From Nitrospira sp. (GTDB lineage: Bacteria > Nitrospirota > Nitrospiria > Nitrospirales > Nitrospiraceae): 64,000 bases of DNA. The translations under genes and the position numbers were made by a program. The DNA is taken from NCBI GenBank assembly GCA_022226955.1, contig CP092079.1:1333053-1397052 (forward strand). Direction: 5' to 3'. Under the pieces are notes generated by a model. The model was not told the origin of the DNA. It worked only from the letters and a program-made list of their open reading frames with translations, and did not search any database. This document shows, in pieces, positions 18,117-27,026 of the stretch. Within the stretch, counting starts at the first letter, position 1; the number at the start of each line of letters is the position of its first letter.

Positions 18117-18458
18117 CGATACCCCTCATTACGAGTAGGTAACCAAAGTGTATGTAACCATGAAGGCTTTCGAGTCAAAACTCAAATTAATAGCGTAATT
18201 TCTGCCGCGTGAGACAAGACTCCACCGAGGACACTTTGATTAGGAAATAGTACCGAAAAGAGATGAATGCGTCGACAACGAGGTGGCGCACTGGCAATCG
18301 GCCTAGGGAAATCCCTCTCTGGACGATAGGTCTGATCAGACCGATCGCCAGAGTCATCTAGCCGGCGTGTTTTGGGGTAGCGTTTCTGAAGCGCCGCTTC
18401 GGGGTAGTATCTAATTAGATATCGTGCGTCTGCTCAATATGGCAAGAGTTCCCTCGCG
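18117..18458. other. Intergenic region with a long palindrome
   Basis: No gene is visible in these 342 bases. The region is somewhat AT-rich. It contains the 37-base palindrome listed separately and two copies of GGGGTAG, near 18374 and 18401. It holds the promoter of the COG3904-like gene and the 3' flank of the cytochrome c gene. Confidence 0.45.
18317..18353. repeat. 37-bp near-perfect palindrome
   Basis: The arms 18317-18335 and 18336-18353 are inverted repeats with one A/G mismatch and one bulged A. The core GGTCTGATCAGACC (18329-18342) is perfect. As RNA it would fold into a stem of about 15 base pairs closed by a GATC loop. It lies 106 bases beyond the stop of the cytochrome c gene (minus strand) and 200 bases upstream of the COG3904-like start. 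It could be a terminator, an operator for a dimeric regulator, or a mobile-element end. Confidence 0.6.
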
Positions 18459-18818
18459 TCACTTCCCCAGAGTTCGCACATAGGCCAGCACATCCCGGCT
18501 CTGGCTTTCCGAAAGATTTCTCTTCCAGGCCGGCATATTCGGTTTGCCGTTGTGAATTGTCTTGAGCAGCTCCGCATCCGATTTCTTCTTGGTCGCCGGC
18601 GCGGTGAGATTAGCTGGGTCCGGCCCCAAGAGCCGATAACCGTCTCCCCCGCCCTCAGCCCCGTGGCAACCGGCACAGTTCCTGACAAACAGTGTCTTGC
18701 CGCGAGCCGCATCCCCAGGCTTGGCCTTGGATTCTGCCTGCCCCTTCCCCGGCAACCCCAGCAACAAGCTACTGATACATCCAACCATTGCGATCCCGAG
18801 TAACCAGCTTTTGCTCAT
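18459..18818 (-). CDS. Monoheme cytochrome c
   Basis: ATG 18818 lies behind GGAGGGAGG and starts a signal peptide (cleavage near GQA-E). The 119-residue product has one heme site (CAGCH) and a distal Met in GKPNMPAWK, the pattern of class I cytochromes c that carry electrons in the periplasm. A DUF202 membrane protein lies immediately upstream in the same direction. It may shuttle electrons between the bc complex, peroxidase or terminal oxidases. The sequence does not say which. Confidence 0.9.
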   Translation of the reverse strand: MSKSWLLGIAMVGCISSLLLGLPGKGQAESKAKPGDAARGKTLFVRNCAGCHGAEGGGDGYRLLGPDPANLTAPATKKKSDAELLKTIHNGKPNMPAWKRNLSESQSRDVLAYVRTLGK

Positions 18819-18901
18819 TACTGTTCCTCCCTCCGATGCGCCATATCGGCTGAGTGCAATCCAAGCCCTGCCTTGGCTATTGCGGATCACGCCTCCAACA
18901 A

Positions 18902-19162
18902 CTAGTCCAGTTGACGATCAATCCCTGCTTTCATCGCGAGGAACCGCCGGACTCCGATCACGAGAAACATCGCGCCCATGACCAGCGACACCACTCCCAA
19001 GGTTTGAATGGCTCGCCCTTCCAGCCACCAGACGGCCGGAATGCCAACCGCAAAAAATCCCAGCGCGGTCCGGACGTACGCCAGTAACGTCCGCTCGTTG
19101 GCCAGCTCAGTCCGTTGCCGGGCCAGTCGATCACGCAAGACGGTATCAGTCGGTACAGCCAC
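18902..19162 (-). CDS. DUF202 small membrane protein
   Basis: The 86-residue protein shows the DUF202 signature, RTELANERTLLAYVRTAL, followed by two or three membrane helices. The molecular function of DUF202 is not established. It is 83 bases upstream of the cytochrome c gene and probably co-transcribed with it. Confidence 0.85.
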   Translation of the reverse strand: MAVPTDTVLRDRLARQRTELANERTLLAYVRTALGFFAVGIPAVWWLEGRAIQTLGVVSLVMGAMFLVIGVRRFLAMKAGIDRQLD

Positions 19163-19268
19163 GAACGGTCTCCAAAAATCCTGAGAAACGAGAGCCGATC
19201 AACCTTGGGCGCTCAATGAGAAGGAAGGAAGCCGGAACGAACTCGGCAAAGACAGCGCACAAATCCCA

Positions 19269-19691
19269 TTAGAAAGGAATGCGGAGGCCCATTTGAAACT
19301 CATTCGGTGAAATCCCCTGCCCAAACTGACTGCGCAGCCCGACATCGGGTTGCACGGGAGGAGGACCGGTCAACGAACGATTTAACTCCGATGTATACCC
19401 GCCGCCGAATCCCGCCCCGAGATACGGCAAGATCGTGCGTCCGCCCACTGAATAGCGGCCGCTGATCGATGGAATATCCCGAAAGACCGATGAGGATGGA
19501 GAATACAGCGGCAACGCTCCAGACGCATTGAACGGAAGCTCAGAGGCCTCGCCTCCCTGAGAATATTGTTCATTCAACGACTGCAGGACGGGGGACTCCA
19601 ACACCGGCTCTTCCTGAGCCAAGGCGCCGCGCACAGAAACGGCGAGCACGGCGCACAACAACATTGGAGCGATGGCATAACGAAAGAACAT
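19269..19691 (-). CDS. Hypothetical secreted/outer-membrane protein
   Basis: The 140-residue product begins with a signal peptide (cleavage after ALA-Q, about residue 25). It continues with a Ser/Pro-rich stretch and ends in a Gly-rich segment, closing with a terminal Phe (QMGLRIPF). The ending hints at an outer-membrane or beta-strand protein, but it is short for a full barrel. No family recognised. It is transcribed divergently from the MscS gene. Confidence 0.65.
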   Translation of the reverse strand: MFFRYAIAPMLLCAVLAVSVRGALAQEEPVLESPVLQSLNEQYSQGGEASELPFNASGALPLYSPSSSVFRDIPSISGRYSVGGRTILPYLGAGFGGGYTSELNRSLTGPPPVQPDVGLRSQFGQGISPNEFQMGLRIPF

Positions 19692-19935
19692 AGTGAGATT
19701 TTACAAACAAAATTGCACGCGCACAAGACCGGCGCTCCGAAAACAGCGAAAGCAACACTGCCTATTCGGCCAAGGCGCCGGTCCATCTTCTACATCGACT
19801 CTTCATGGCCTGTTGCCATCTTGCATCCCCCGATCATCCGGTCTATCTTCTGCCGGTCGGACATCCCAACTGGAACGTACCGGCCTCCGGCTTGGAACGC
19901 CGGTGCAATCCACTCATCGGAACCCGGCGAACGGT

Positions 19936-21420
19936 ATGGGCATCGCGGCGATTCTCGGCCTGATCACCATCGGACTGCTTGCGTACCTCGGCGCCGGCCG
20001 TAAAAAGCCTGCCGGGATTGAATTCTACGCGGGAGGCCTCTCCACGATCCTGCTCGCGCTCCTGCTGGAGCTCACGACACAAGGGGTGATCTCACACGTG
20101 CCCCAGTGGGCGCAGCCCTGGCTGGCCTTCATGACCTACCTGGCGATGTCCTTCGTCATTCTGAAAACGCTGGACCTGCTGTTCATCGAAGACTACCTCG
20201 TGGAGAAGCGGGGGAAATACATTCCCCGAATGCTCCGCCTGATCCTCCTGCTCGTCGGGATTACACTCGCAGGCCTGGTCATGCTTCGGGCTGTCCTCGA
20301 TATGGATCCGCTGACCTTGATCGCGCTCCCGACCATCGCCACTGCCATCGTGGGATTCGCGCTCAAAGACGTCATCGCGCGCCTGGCCTCGGGCATCCAG
20401 CTCGGCCGCATGATCCACGTCGGCGACTGGGTCACGCTGATGGACAAAGAAGGCGTCGTCACCGATATCGCGTTCGACTACATCACGATCAGGACTCGTA
20501 CCAATGATTACGTCATGCTCCCCAACGATGCCGTCTCTCAATCCGCTATCACCAACCACAGCCGGCCGGAAAATCTCTGCGCCCGCGCCATCCATGTCGA
20601 CGCGAACTATGCCCATCCACCGGTGCAGGTGAAACAGATTCTCGTTCAATCCGCCTCGGCGGTGCCGGGCGTCGTCGCCGCGCCGGCGCCGGTCAGTTTC
20701 ATTGAAGAGTTCAAGGATTCCGGCATCTCCTACAAACTGAAGTTTTTCTTTCATGACTATGGGAGCCGTGAGCGCATCGAGGGCGAAGTGATGTCCTACG
20801 TCTGGTATGCCTTTCAGCGGAACGGCATTGAGATTCCCTATCCTCAGCGAGTCGTGCAAATGACCCAGCCTCCCGATCTGACAGCACAACGGGCCACCGA
20901 ACTGACCGGGATCGAAGCACAACTTCGCGCCATCGATTTCTTAGCCATACTCGACACGGAGGCGCGACGCTCGCTGGCCGAACAGGCGCAAACGCGCGTC
21001 TACCTGCCCGGCGAGCAGGTCGTGCGGGAAGGCGAACCGGGAGAGGAGCTCTTTGTCGTCATGGGGGGCGAGGCCGACGTCGTGATCAAGACCGGTGATC
21101 AGACCACGCCTGTCGCGACACTCACGAAAGGGCAGTTCTTCGGTGAAATGTCCCTGCTCACCGGAGCCCCGCGCTCAGCCACGGTCCAAGCGAAATCCCA
21201 ACTGACCGTCACGGTCATCGGCAAGCACGCGATGAGCCAGGTCATCTCTCGCACCCCCGGCCTGGCAGAACAATTCGGCACCATCCTCACAACTCGGCAA
21301 TCGGCCCTGGCGGCCACGCGTGAAACCGCCGATCGCGCGTCAAAACTGAGATCCGCCGCAGAAGATGGACGGTCGCTCACCGCGAAGATTCTCCAATTCT
21401 TTCGCCGGTCCGGGAGCTGA
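19936..21420 (+). CDS. MscS-family channel with cyclic-nucleotide-binding domain
   Basis: This is a bCNG-type channel. Several N-terminal membrane helices are followed by the MscS pore-lining helix and beta domain (TAIVGFALKDVIARLASGIQLG, then VGDWVTL). The C-terminal cyclic-nucleotide domain (about residues 325-450) has the phosphate-binding cassette FGEMSLL with Glu404 and Arg413 in GAPRSAT, the residues that hold cAMP or cGMP in CRP-like domains. ATG 19936 begins just before the first helix and gives 494 residues. The longer frame from 19693 adds non-conserved sequence. A nucleotide cyclase gene starts 39 bases downstream, so channel and ligand-making enzyme are probably produced together. 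In known bCNG proteins the ligand modulates gating, and mechanosensitivity is often weak. Confidence 0.9.
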   Translation: MGIAAILGLITIGLLAYLGAGRKKPAGIEFYAGGLSTILLALLLELTTQGVISHVPQWAQPWLAFMTYLAMSFVILKTLDLLFIEDYLVEKRGKYIPRMLRLILLLVGITLAGLVMLRAVLDMDPLTLIALPTIATAIVGFALKDVIARLASGIQLGRMIHVGDWVTLMDKEGVVTDIAFDYITIRTRTNDYVMLPNDAVSQSAITNHSRPENLCARAIHVDANYAHPPVQVKQILVQSASAVPGVVAAPAPVSFIEEFKDSGISYKLKFFFHDYGSRERIEGEVMSYVWYAFQRNGIEIPYPQRVVQMTQPPDLTAQRATELTGIEAQLRAIDFLAILDTEARRSLAEQAQTRVYLPGEQVVREGEPGEELFVVMGGEADVVIKTGDQTTPVATLTKGQFFGEMSLLTGAPRSATVQAKSQLTVTVIGKHAMSQVISRTPGLAEQFGTILTTRQSALAATRETADRASKLRSAAEDGRSLTAKILQFFRRSGS

Positions 21421-21459
21421 TTCCCGGCCAGCCTCTGTCATCGACGGTGGAGCCATAAG

Positions 21460-23631
21460 ATGCCAGCCGCCACGCGATACAACAAACTACTCTCTGGAGC
21501 GGCGGTGGGAGGTTCTGTATGGCTCCTCGCCTTGGCCCTGCACTGGTCGGGATGGCTCACCGTCACAGAACTCAAGACACTCGATCATCGGTTCCATCGA
21601 TACGCGGATTCCACCAAAGCGGGGCACGATATCGTGCTAGTGGCGGTCGATGAGGCCAGCCTGGAATCCTACGGCCAATGGCCATGGCCACGCGACCGGC
21701 ACGGCTATGTCGTCCATTACCTGAAAGAGGCCGGAGCCAAAGCCGTGGTCTTCGATGTCCTCTTTCTCGAACCGGACCGGTCGGGAGAGGAATTCGATGC
21801 CGTGCTTGCCGAAGAGATGCAAGCGGCTGGGAACGTCTACCTGCCGTTCCTGATGCAGAATGAGCCGATACCCTCCGGCGGATCGACCGCTTCCAGCGCG
21901 CACGAATATTCGCCAGACATCTTGAAAAAATCCACAATCCCGCTCAACGATCCAACCGCGCTGCAAGCGGACATCGCCTCAGCTTATACCGGCGCCAAAT
22001 TGCCCCTGCCGCTGTTTGCGCAAGCCGCTCGCGGACTCGGCTATATCAATCTGACCCCGGACATCGATGGCACCACCCGCCGCCTCCCCCTGCTGGCGCA
22101 GGCGCAGCAACAGACATTCCTGCACATCAGTGCGACCGTTGCGCGCGACCTTCTGCAAGCGGATCGCGCGGCGCTGCATCCGCGTGAGCTTCGGCTAGGA
22201 CCTGTAGCGATTCCGCTGACTGCGGAGCAAGACATGGTCATCGACTGGCACGGATCGCTGGAAAATCGCGTCTATCCTGTCTATCCCATTGGCGCCGTCC
22301 TCCGCTCGTTTATCGATAAACAGAACGGGAAACCGCCCCTGCTGGACCCGGCGCTGTTTCGCGACAAAATCGTGTTCGTGGCCGCCACCGCCGCTGGGAC
22401 GTACGATCTCCGGGTAACCCCGCTCTCCCCCTTCGCGCCCGGCGTTCTCATCCATATGGCGGCGCTCGATAACATCCTGCGACAGCATCATCTCCAGCCG
22501 GCGTCATGGGCAGTCTTCGCAGCCTCCACACTTTTCCTCACGCTCGCCACCGCCTGGGCCTTCATGCTGATCCAGTCCCAGTGGATCAAGGCGGCCAGCA
22601 TCACCGGCCTGGCCGCCGCGTACTATGGACTCGCCGTCCACGCCTTTACCTCGCACGGACTCTGGCTCGACCTCGCCATCCCCGAAGGCGCGCTAGCCGT
22701 CTCCTTCACCTCCGCCGCAACCGTCGAGTACCTCACGGAAGGGAAACGTCGCAGGCAACTGCGAACGGTCTTCGATAAATACATGGCGGCTGACGTTGTC
22801 GATGAGATCATGCGGAATCCAGATGCGATCCGGCTCGGCGGCGAGAAACAAGAACTCTCCGTGCTCTTTTCCGACATCGCCGGATTTACCTCCATCTCGG
22901 AACAGATGGATCCGGAAACGCTCGTCGAGCTTCTGAATCGGTATCTCTCGGCCATGACGGAGATTATTCTCCGCCATCGAGGCAACGTGAATAAGTATCT
23001 GGGGGACGGCATTATGGCCATCTTCGGAGCGCCGCGCGGAGAGCCCAATCATGCCAGCCTCGCCTGCTTTGCGGCGTTAGATTCGCAGGCTGAGCTTGCC
23101 AGGCTGCGCGAACGATGGAAAGCCGAAGGACAGTCGGAGATCCGCGCGCGCATCGGCATCAATTCAGGCCCGCTCGTCGTCGGGAATATGGGGTCGCAGA
23201 CCAGGATGGAATACACCGTGATGGGCGATGCCGTGAATCTGGCTTCCCGCCTGGAGGGCGCGAATAAGTTTTACGATACGTTGATTCTGTTGGGTCCCCG
23301 CACCTATGAACTCGCCGCCAGCGACATCGAAGCGCGTGAAGTCGACCGCTTGCGGGTCAAAGGCAAGCAGGAACCCGTTGTCGTCTTCGAATTGCTCGCC
23401 CGCAAAGGAGCGCTGCCCGACGAACGGCGCCCTGTCATCGAGGCCTATCGAACCGGGCTCGCGGCCTACAAGCAGCGAGACTTTGCCACGGCGGCCACAC
23501 ACTTTGCATCCGCCCTGACACTCGATCCCAAAGACGGCCCAGCGCTGGTTTACTTGGCACGAGCCAAAGAGTACCTTATGACTCCGCCTCCCGAAGAGTG
23601 GGATGGCGTCTACGATCTCACATCGAAGTAA
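21460..23631 (+). CDS. CHASE2-domain adenylate/guanylate cyclase
   Basis: This 723-residue membrane sensor has an N-terminal helix (about 10-30) and an extracytoplasmic CHASE2 domain (about 35-330, with VLVAVDEASLESYGQWPWPR). Three membrane helices (about 345-425) and a class III cyclase domain (about 465-640) follow. Metal-binding Asp472 lies in LFSDIAGFTS and Asp516 in NKYLGDGIMA. Lys512 is the residue that favours ATP, so cAMP is the likely product. The C-terminus (645-710) has TPR-like helices. A ribosome site precedes ATG 21460. It lies between the cyclic-nucleotide-binding MscS gene and an SH3-domain gene. Confidence 0.9.
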   Translation: MPAATRYNKLLSGAAVGGSVWLLALALHWSGWLTVTELKTLDHRFHRYADSTKAGHDIVLVAVDEASLESYGQWPWPRDRHGYVVHYLKEAGAKAVVFDVLFLEPDRSGEEFDAVLAEEMQAAGNVYLPFLMQNEPIPSGGSTASSAHEYSPDILKKSTIPLNDPTALQADIASAYTGAKLPLPLFAQAARGLGYINLTPDIDGTTRRLPLLAQAQQQTFLHISATVARDLLQADRAALHPRELRLGPVAIPLTAEQDMVIDWHGSLENRVYPVYPIGAVLRSFIDKQNGKPPLLDPALFRDKIVFVAATAAGTYDLRVTPLSPFAPGVLIHMAALDNILRQHHLQPASWAVFAASTLFLTLATAWAFMLIQSQWIKAASITGLAAAYYGLAVHAFTSHGLWLDLAIPEGALAVSFTSAATVEYLTEGKRRRQLRTVFDKYMAADVVDEIMRNPDAIRLGGEKQELSVLFSDIAGFTSISEQMDPETLVELLNRYLSAMTEIILRHRGNVNKYLGDGIMAIFGAPRGEPNHASLACFAALDSQAELARLRERWKAEGQSEIRARIGINSGPLVVGNMGSQTRMEYTVMGDAVNLASRLEGANKFYDTLILLGPRTYELAASDIEAREVDRLRVKGKQEPVVVFELLARKGALPDERRPVIEAYRTGLAAYKQRDFATAATHFASALTLDPKDGPALVYLARAKEYLMTPPPEEWDGVYDLTSK

Positions 23632-23641
23632 GCGAGGCCCC

Positions 23642-24151
23642 GTGAATCGCCGACATCTTTTTCTTGCGATCATGCTCGTTGTGACAATGGTCCTGCCTAT
23701 GGCCAATACCGCCTTCGGCGAAACGCTGTACGTCATTGCCAAAAGCGCGCAGATGCGCTCGGGAAAGACTTCCTTGGATCCTGTCGTCGCCAGCCTCAAG
23801 CTCGGCGAGAGCCTAAACGTCGTCGCACGCGAGGAACGCTGGCTGCACGTGCGAACCGCTAGCGGTACCCAGGGGTGGATCTATGCCTCGTATGTGTCTC
23901 CATCGAAACCGGCGGGAGGAGACAACGAGCTGGCCGCTCTGGGAAAAGGGTTCAGGCGAACCGACGCCTCAAGCGTCACCGCCTCAGCCGGCGCCCGTGG
24001 GCTCGATAAAGCATCGGAGAATTATGCTCACCGGGCTGGCATTACCCAGCAGCAGCGCGACGCCGTGGATCGCATGACCGCCGACAAGATTCCCGACGAA
24101 GAGATTCAGGCCTTCCTCAAGGCTGGGAAGCTTGGTGAATATGCGGAATAG
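23642..24151 (+). CDS. Periplasmic bacterial SH3-domain protein
   Basis: GTG 23642 lies behind GAGG and 10 bases after the cyclase stop. It starts a 169-residue protein with a signal peptide (cleavage after AFG-E, about residue 26). A bacterial SH3 domain follows (about 28-90, ending GWIYASYVSP), of the kind that binds peptidoglycan or peptides. The C-terminal third is Ala/Ser-rich, then a short helical segment. Its position inside the cyclase operon suggests a periplasmic sensor accessory or cell-wall anchor. A longer frame from 23603 overlaps the cyclase and lacks a ribosome site. Confidence 0.85.
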   Translation: MNRRHLFLAIMLVVTMVLPMANTAFGETLYVIAKSAQMRSGKTSLDPVVASLKLGESLNVVAREERWLHVRTASGTQGWIYASYVSPSKPAGGDNELAALGKGFRRTDASSVTASAGARGLDKASENYAHRAGITQQQRDAVDRMTADKIPDEEIQAFLKAGKLGEYAE

Positions 24152-25022
24152 ATTATCCCGCAGGCTGTTCATGACCGGCCTGGCGCTGCTCACGACCGCC
24201 GGACTGGCCGGCTGCGCGGAACTCCAGCAGGCCGCCGAAGGCGTCGCGCGAAACTCGGGGAACGAACGGCTGGCGAAAACGATTCGTGGTGGCGGAACAT
24301 TGCTCGGCGGGTTGCTTCCTATCGGCTATGACGAAGAGCGCATCATTGGACAAGCGATCGCCTTGCAAGTCGTCGCCCGCTATGGCGGGGTTTATGACCG
24401 GCCCGACCTGACGCGCTACGTGAACCTGGTCGGCCGCAGCGTGGCCTTGACCTGCGATCGCGCCGACATCGACTACCGATTTGCCGTCCTCAATTACGAC
24501 TCGGTCAACGCCTTCGCCGCGCCCGCCGGCTATATCTTCGTCACCCGCGGGCTCTTGAAAACGATCAAGAACGAAGCCGAGCTCGCCGCTGTGCTGGGCC
24601 ATGAGATCGGCCACGTCACCCAAAGACATATTCTCGACGTCATTCAACGGTCCAAACAAATTGCCGGCGTGGCGGAAGCCGGCCTGGCCTACACCAATGC
24701 AAACCCCGACGCGTTCAAGAACGTGATCGATGGAGCGGTTAAGAAACTGTTGGACGAGGGGCTGGACCAGAGCAAGGAGTTGGAGTCGGATCGATTGGGA
24801 GTCATCTTCGCCGCGCGCGTGGGATACGATCCGGCCGCCTATGAGGCATTTCTTGAGCGATTGCGAACCCTCAAAGGCGACGACCCGGCCTTCTTCAAAA
24901 CGCATCCCGATTTTTCCAGCCGGCTCTCGGCCGTCCGGTCCACCATCAGCGAGCAGAAGCTGAAACCCACAAGCATCCTCCTCGCCGACCGTTTTCGCCG
25001 CGCATCGAACGGGGCGTTGTAA
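24141..25022 (+). CDS. M48-family metalloprotease, lipoprotein
   Basis: The gene overlaps the SH3 gene by 11 bases. ATG 24141 starts a signal with an LAGC lipobox, so the protein is probably an envelope lipoprotein. TTG and GTG starts just upstream are possible. The zinc site is HEIGH at residues 154-158, with the third ligand in ELESDRLG (Glu213 region), as in M48 peptidases such as BepA/LoiP. Members of this family act in the periplasm on misfolded outer-membrane proteins. At 293 residues it is within the family range. It closes a four-gene unit with the MscS, cyclase and SH3 genes. Confidence 0.9.
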   Translation: MRNRLSRRLFMTGLALLTTAGLAGCAELQQAAEGVARNSGNERLAKTIRGGGTLLGGLLPIGYDEERIIGQAIALQVVARYGGVYDRPDLTRYVNLVGRSVALTCDRADIDYRFAVLNYDSVNAFAAPAGYIFVTRGLLKTIKNEAELAAVLGHEIGHVTQRHILDVIQRSKQIAGVAEAGLAYTNANPDAFKNVIDGAVKKLLDEGLDQSKELESDRLGVIFAARVGYDPAAYEAFLERLRTLKGDDPAFFKTHPDFSSRLSAVRSTISEQKLKPTSILLADRFRRASNGAL

Positions 25023-25514
25023 GAACTCACCCCTTGAAAAGACTCTTCCCGTTCTTTTCAAATCCTGAGAGGCTGACGAGTTCACACCCCTCACGATTAA
25101 AAACAGTGATCCTGCAGAGACGAATTAGTCATCAGCTAGAAACGAGAATCACTGCGATCCCTCAATCTATCTCTCGTCTGCACAATTCCCATACCAGCGT
25201 AGAATATGTAGTCCAGTCCCTGCATCACTTAACTGCTTGAAATATTAGCAGTTGACTGCGAGAATTTTTGTTCTACCCTACAGTCTCCACATCTGTTAAC
25301 ACTCCATCCCCACGCAACAGCTCTAAATATACAGGTATTCGCCAACGAGTTGTCGTTTCACCGCATGGTATGCGTTTTGCTATATACGGCCACGATATGC
25401 GGTAGATAAGCCTCCGCTCGGACAATTGAATCCTTGAGTTACCCCGAAACAATATCGGGCCTGTGACAGTAACCACACTCCCAGAAGAGTGCATTTTTAT
25501 GCGTACTAAAACAA
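25023..25514. other. AT-richer intergenic region
   Basis: No gene is supported in these 492 bases. Two weak inverted repeats are visible: TTGAAAAGA/TCTTTTCAA at 25035-25062, just after the M48 gene, and CAGTGAT/ATCACTG at 25104-25154. Base composition is clearly more AT-rich than neighbouring genes. It should contain the promoter of the Ig-like repeat gene. Confidence 0.45.
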
Positions 25515-26768
25515 ATGAGCCAGAGTACCGCCATGGCAGGTAAAGAAACTCTCCGGATATGCGGAGCAATCGTCGCAGCCATTATACTGACACTCTGGAG
25601 CAATCCATCCTGGGGAGCCATGCTGACATGGAATGCCAATACGGAAAGTGACCTAGCAGGCTACTATATCTACCAATGCAGCACGCAGCCTTGCACGAAA
25701 ACATCTGGCACGGCGACAAGACTCGCCACGCTGGGAAAGGTCACCAGCTTTAATATTGGAACACCGGCTGTCACCCAGTATTATGTGGTCACCGCGTACG
25801 ATTTTTCTAATAACGAATCGCAGGAAAGCCTGGTTGTCACCTATCTCCCCGCGGGTACGCCACCACCGCCCGCCTCAGCCGCAGTCAGCCTCACGGTGGT
25901 CGGATCGCCGACGTTGGGACAACCCTGGTCGGTTCAGGGCACGACTAACGCATCCGGGGCCGTGTCCGTGCAAGTTTGGATCAATGGCACACTGGATCAC
26001 ACGGAATCCTATAGCCCCTTTTGCGCCTTCGGCGACAACAGCACCGCCTGCACTACCGTTCTAAAGCCCTATGGCACCTATACCGTAGAGTTTCGGGCGC
26101 TCAGCAATGGAATCGAAGTCGCACGCCAAGCCATCGTCATCAATGCCTCCGCCGCGTCCGGCCCGGTAGCCCCAGCGCCCCCCCCCTCCTCCAATCCGAC
26201 GACGCTGACCATCGTCGGATCGCCGACGTTGGGACAACCCTGGTCGGTTCAGGGCACGACTAGCGCATCCGGGCCCGTATCCGTGCAAGTTTGGGTCAAT
26301 GGCGCACTGGATCACACGGAATCCTATAGCCCCTTTTGCGCCTTCGGCGACAACGGCACCGCCTGCACTACCGTTCTAAAGCCCTATGGCACCTATACCG
26401 TAGAGTTTCGGACACTCAGCAATGGAATCGAAGTCGCACGCCAAGCCATCGTCGTCAATGCCACTGCAGCACCATCTAGCCCTCCAGCTTCGACCACGGT
26501 TGGGCTCATCGTAGTTGGGGAGCCGACATTGGGACAGCCCTGGTCGGTTCAGGGCACGACGAACGCATCCGGAGTCGTATCCGTGCAAGTTTGGGTCAAT
26601 GGCGCACTGGATCACACAGAATCCTATAGCCCCTTTTGTGCCTTCGGCGACAACGGTGCAACCTGCACCATGATTAAAAAGCCATCTGGAACCTACACAG
26701 TGGAGTTCCGAATACTGAGCAATGGAATCGAAGCCACGCGCCAAGCCATCGTCGTCACCGCACAGTAA
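25515..26768 (+). CDS. Secreted protein with FN3-like domain and three near-identical Ig-like repeats
   Basis: A signal peptide (about residues 1-35, ending WGA) leads into a fibronectin-III-like domain (about 35-115). Three tandem domains of about 86 residues follow, separated by Pro/Ser/Ala linkers. Each repeat starts with a VVGSPTLGQPWSVQG-type strand and contains DHTESYSPFCAFGDN and TYTVEF. Two Cys per repeat probably form a disulfide. No enzyme motif is visible. An adhesion, matrix or surface-binding role is the usual reading of such beta-sandwich arrays. The start could also be ATG 25545, five codons in from the signal. Confidence 0.75.
   Translation: MSQSTAMAGKETLRICGAIVAAIILTLWSNPSWGAMLTWNANTESDLAGYYIYQCSTQPCTKTSGTATRLATLGKVTSFNIGTPAVTQYYVVTAYDFSNNESQESLVVTYLPAGTPPPPASAAVSLTVVGSPTLGQPWSVQGTTNASGAVSVQVWINGTLDHTESYSPFCAFGDNSTACTTVLKPYGTYTVEFRALSNGIEVARQAIVINASAASGPVAPAPPPSSNPTTLTIVGSPTLGQPWSVQGTTSASGPVSVQVWVNGALDHTESYSPFCAFGDNGTACTTVLKPYGTYTVEFRTLSNGIEVARQAIVVNATAAPSSPPASTTVGLIVVGEPTLGQPWSVQGTTNASGVVSVQVWVNGALDHTESYSPFCAFGDNGATCTMIKKPSGTYTVEFRILSNGIEATRQAIVVTAQ
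25896..26765 (+). repeat. Three tandem coding repeats of about 258 bp
   Basis: Units start near 25896, 26211 and 26511. Units 1 and 2 are almost identical at DNA level across long blocks. Unit 3 is the most diverged, especially towards its 3' end. High DNA identity within the coding frame points to recent duplication or gene conversion. Confidence 0.85.
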
Positions 26769-27026
26769 GCATTGCTCTGGCCTTCTTAGCTGCGTTCTTC
26801 TACCTTGGAAAACCCGCGCGACATCCGCATGAAATGACTCGTGCAGCTGAAAAATTGATCTCCGCCCCATACATCCTCATAGTCACATATCCTTAACCTT
26901 TCTCCACCTCACTTTTTCCACCAATCGCAACGCACTAACATCTGTCCCGCTACGGCAAGCAACCGTCCCCTGCATTGACCCTGCCTCGGTGGCTTTCTAT
27001 ACTGCAACGAGATTGGAGATGCTGCT

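Noticed and set aside
18117-18458. Possible tRNA or small RNA around the palindrome
   Set aside because: No cloverleaf or T-loop consensus; the palindrome explains the structure.
25034-25240. 68-codon frame after the M48 protease
   Set aside because: TTG start with no ribosome site in an AT-rich non-coding stretch.
25023-25514. Possible c-di-GMP or other riboswitch before the Ig-like repeat gene
   Set aside because: Only short, weak inverted repeats; no conserved aptamer core could be recognised by eye.
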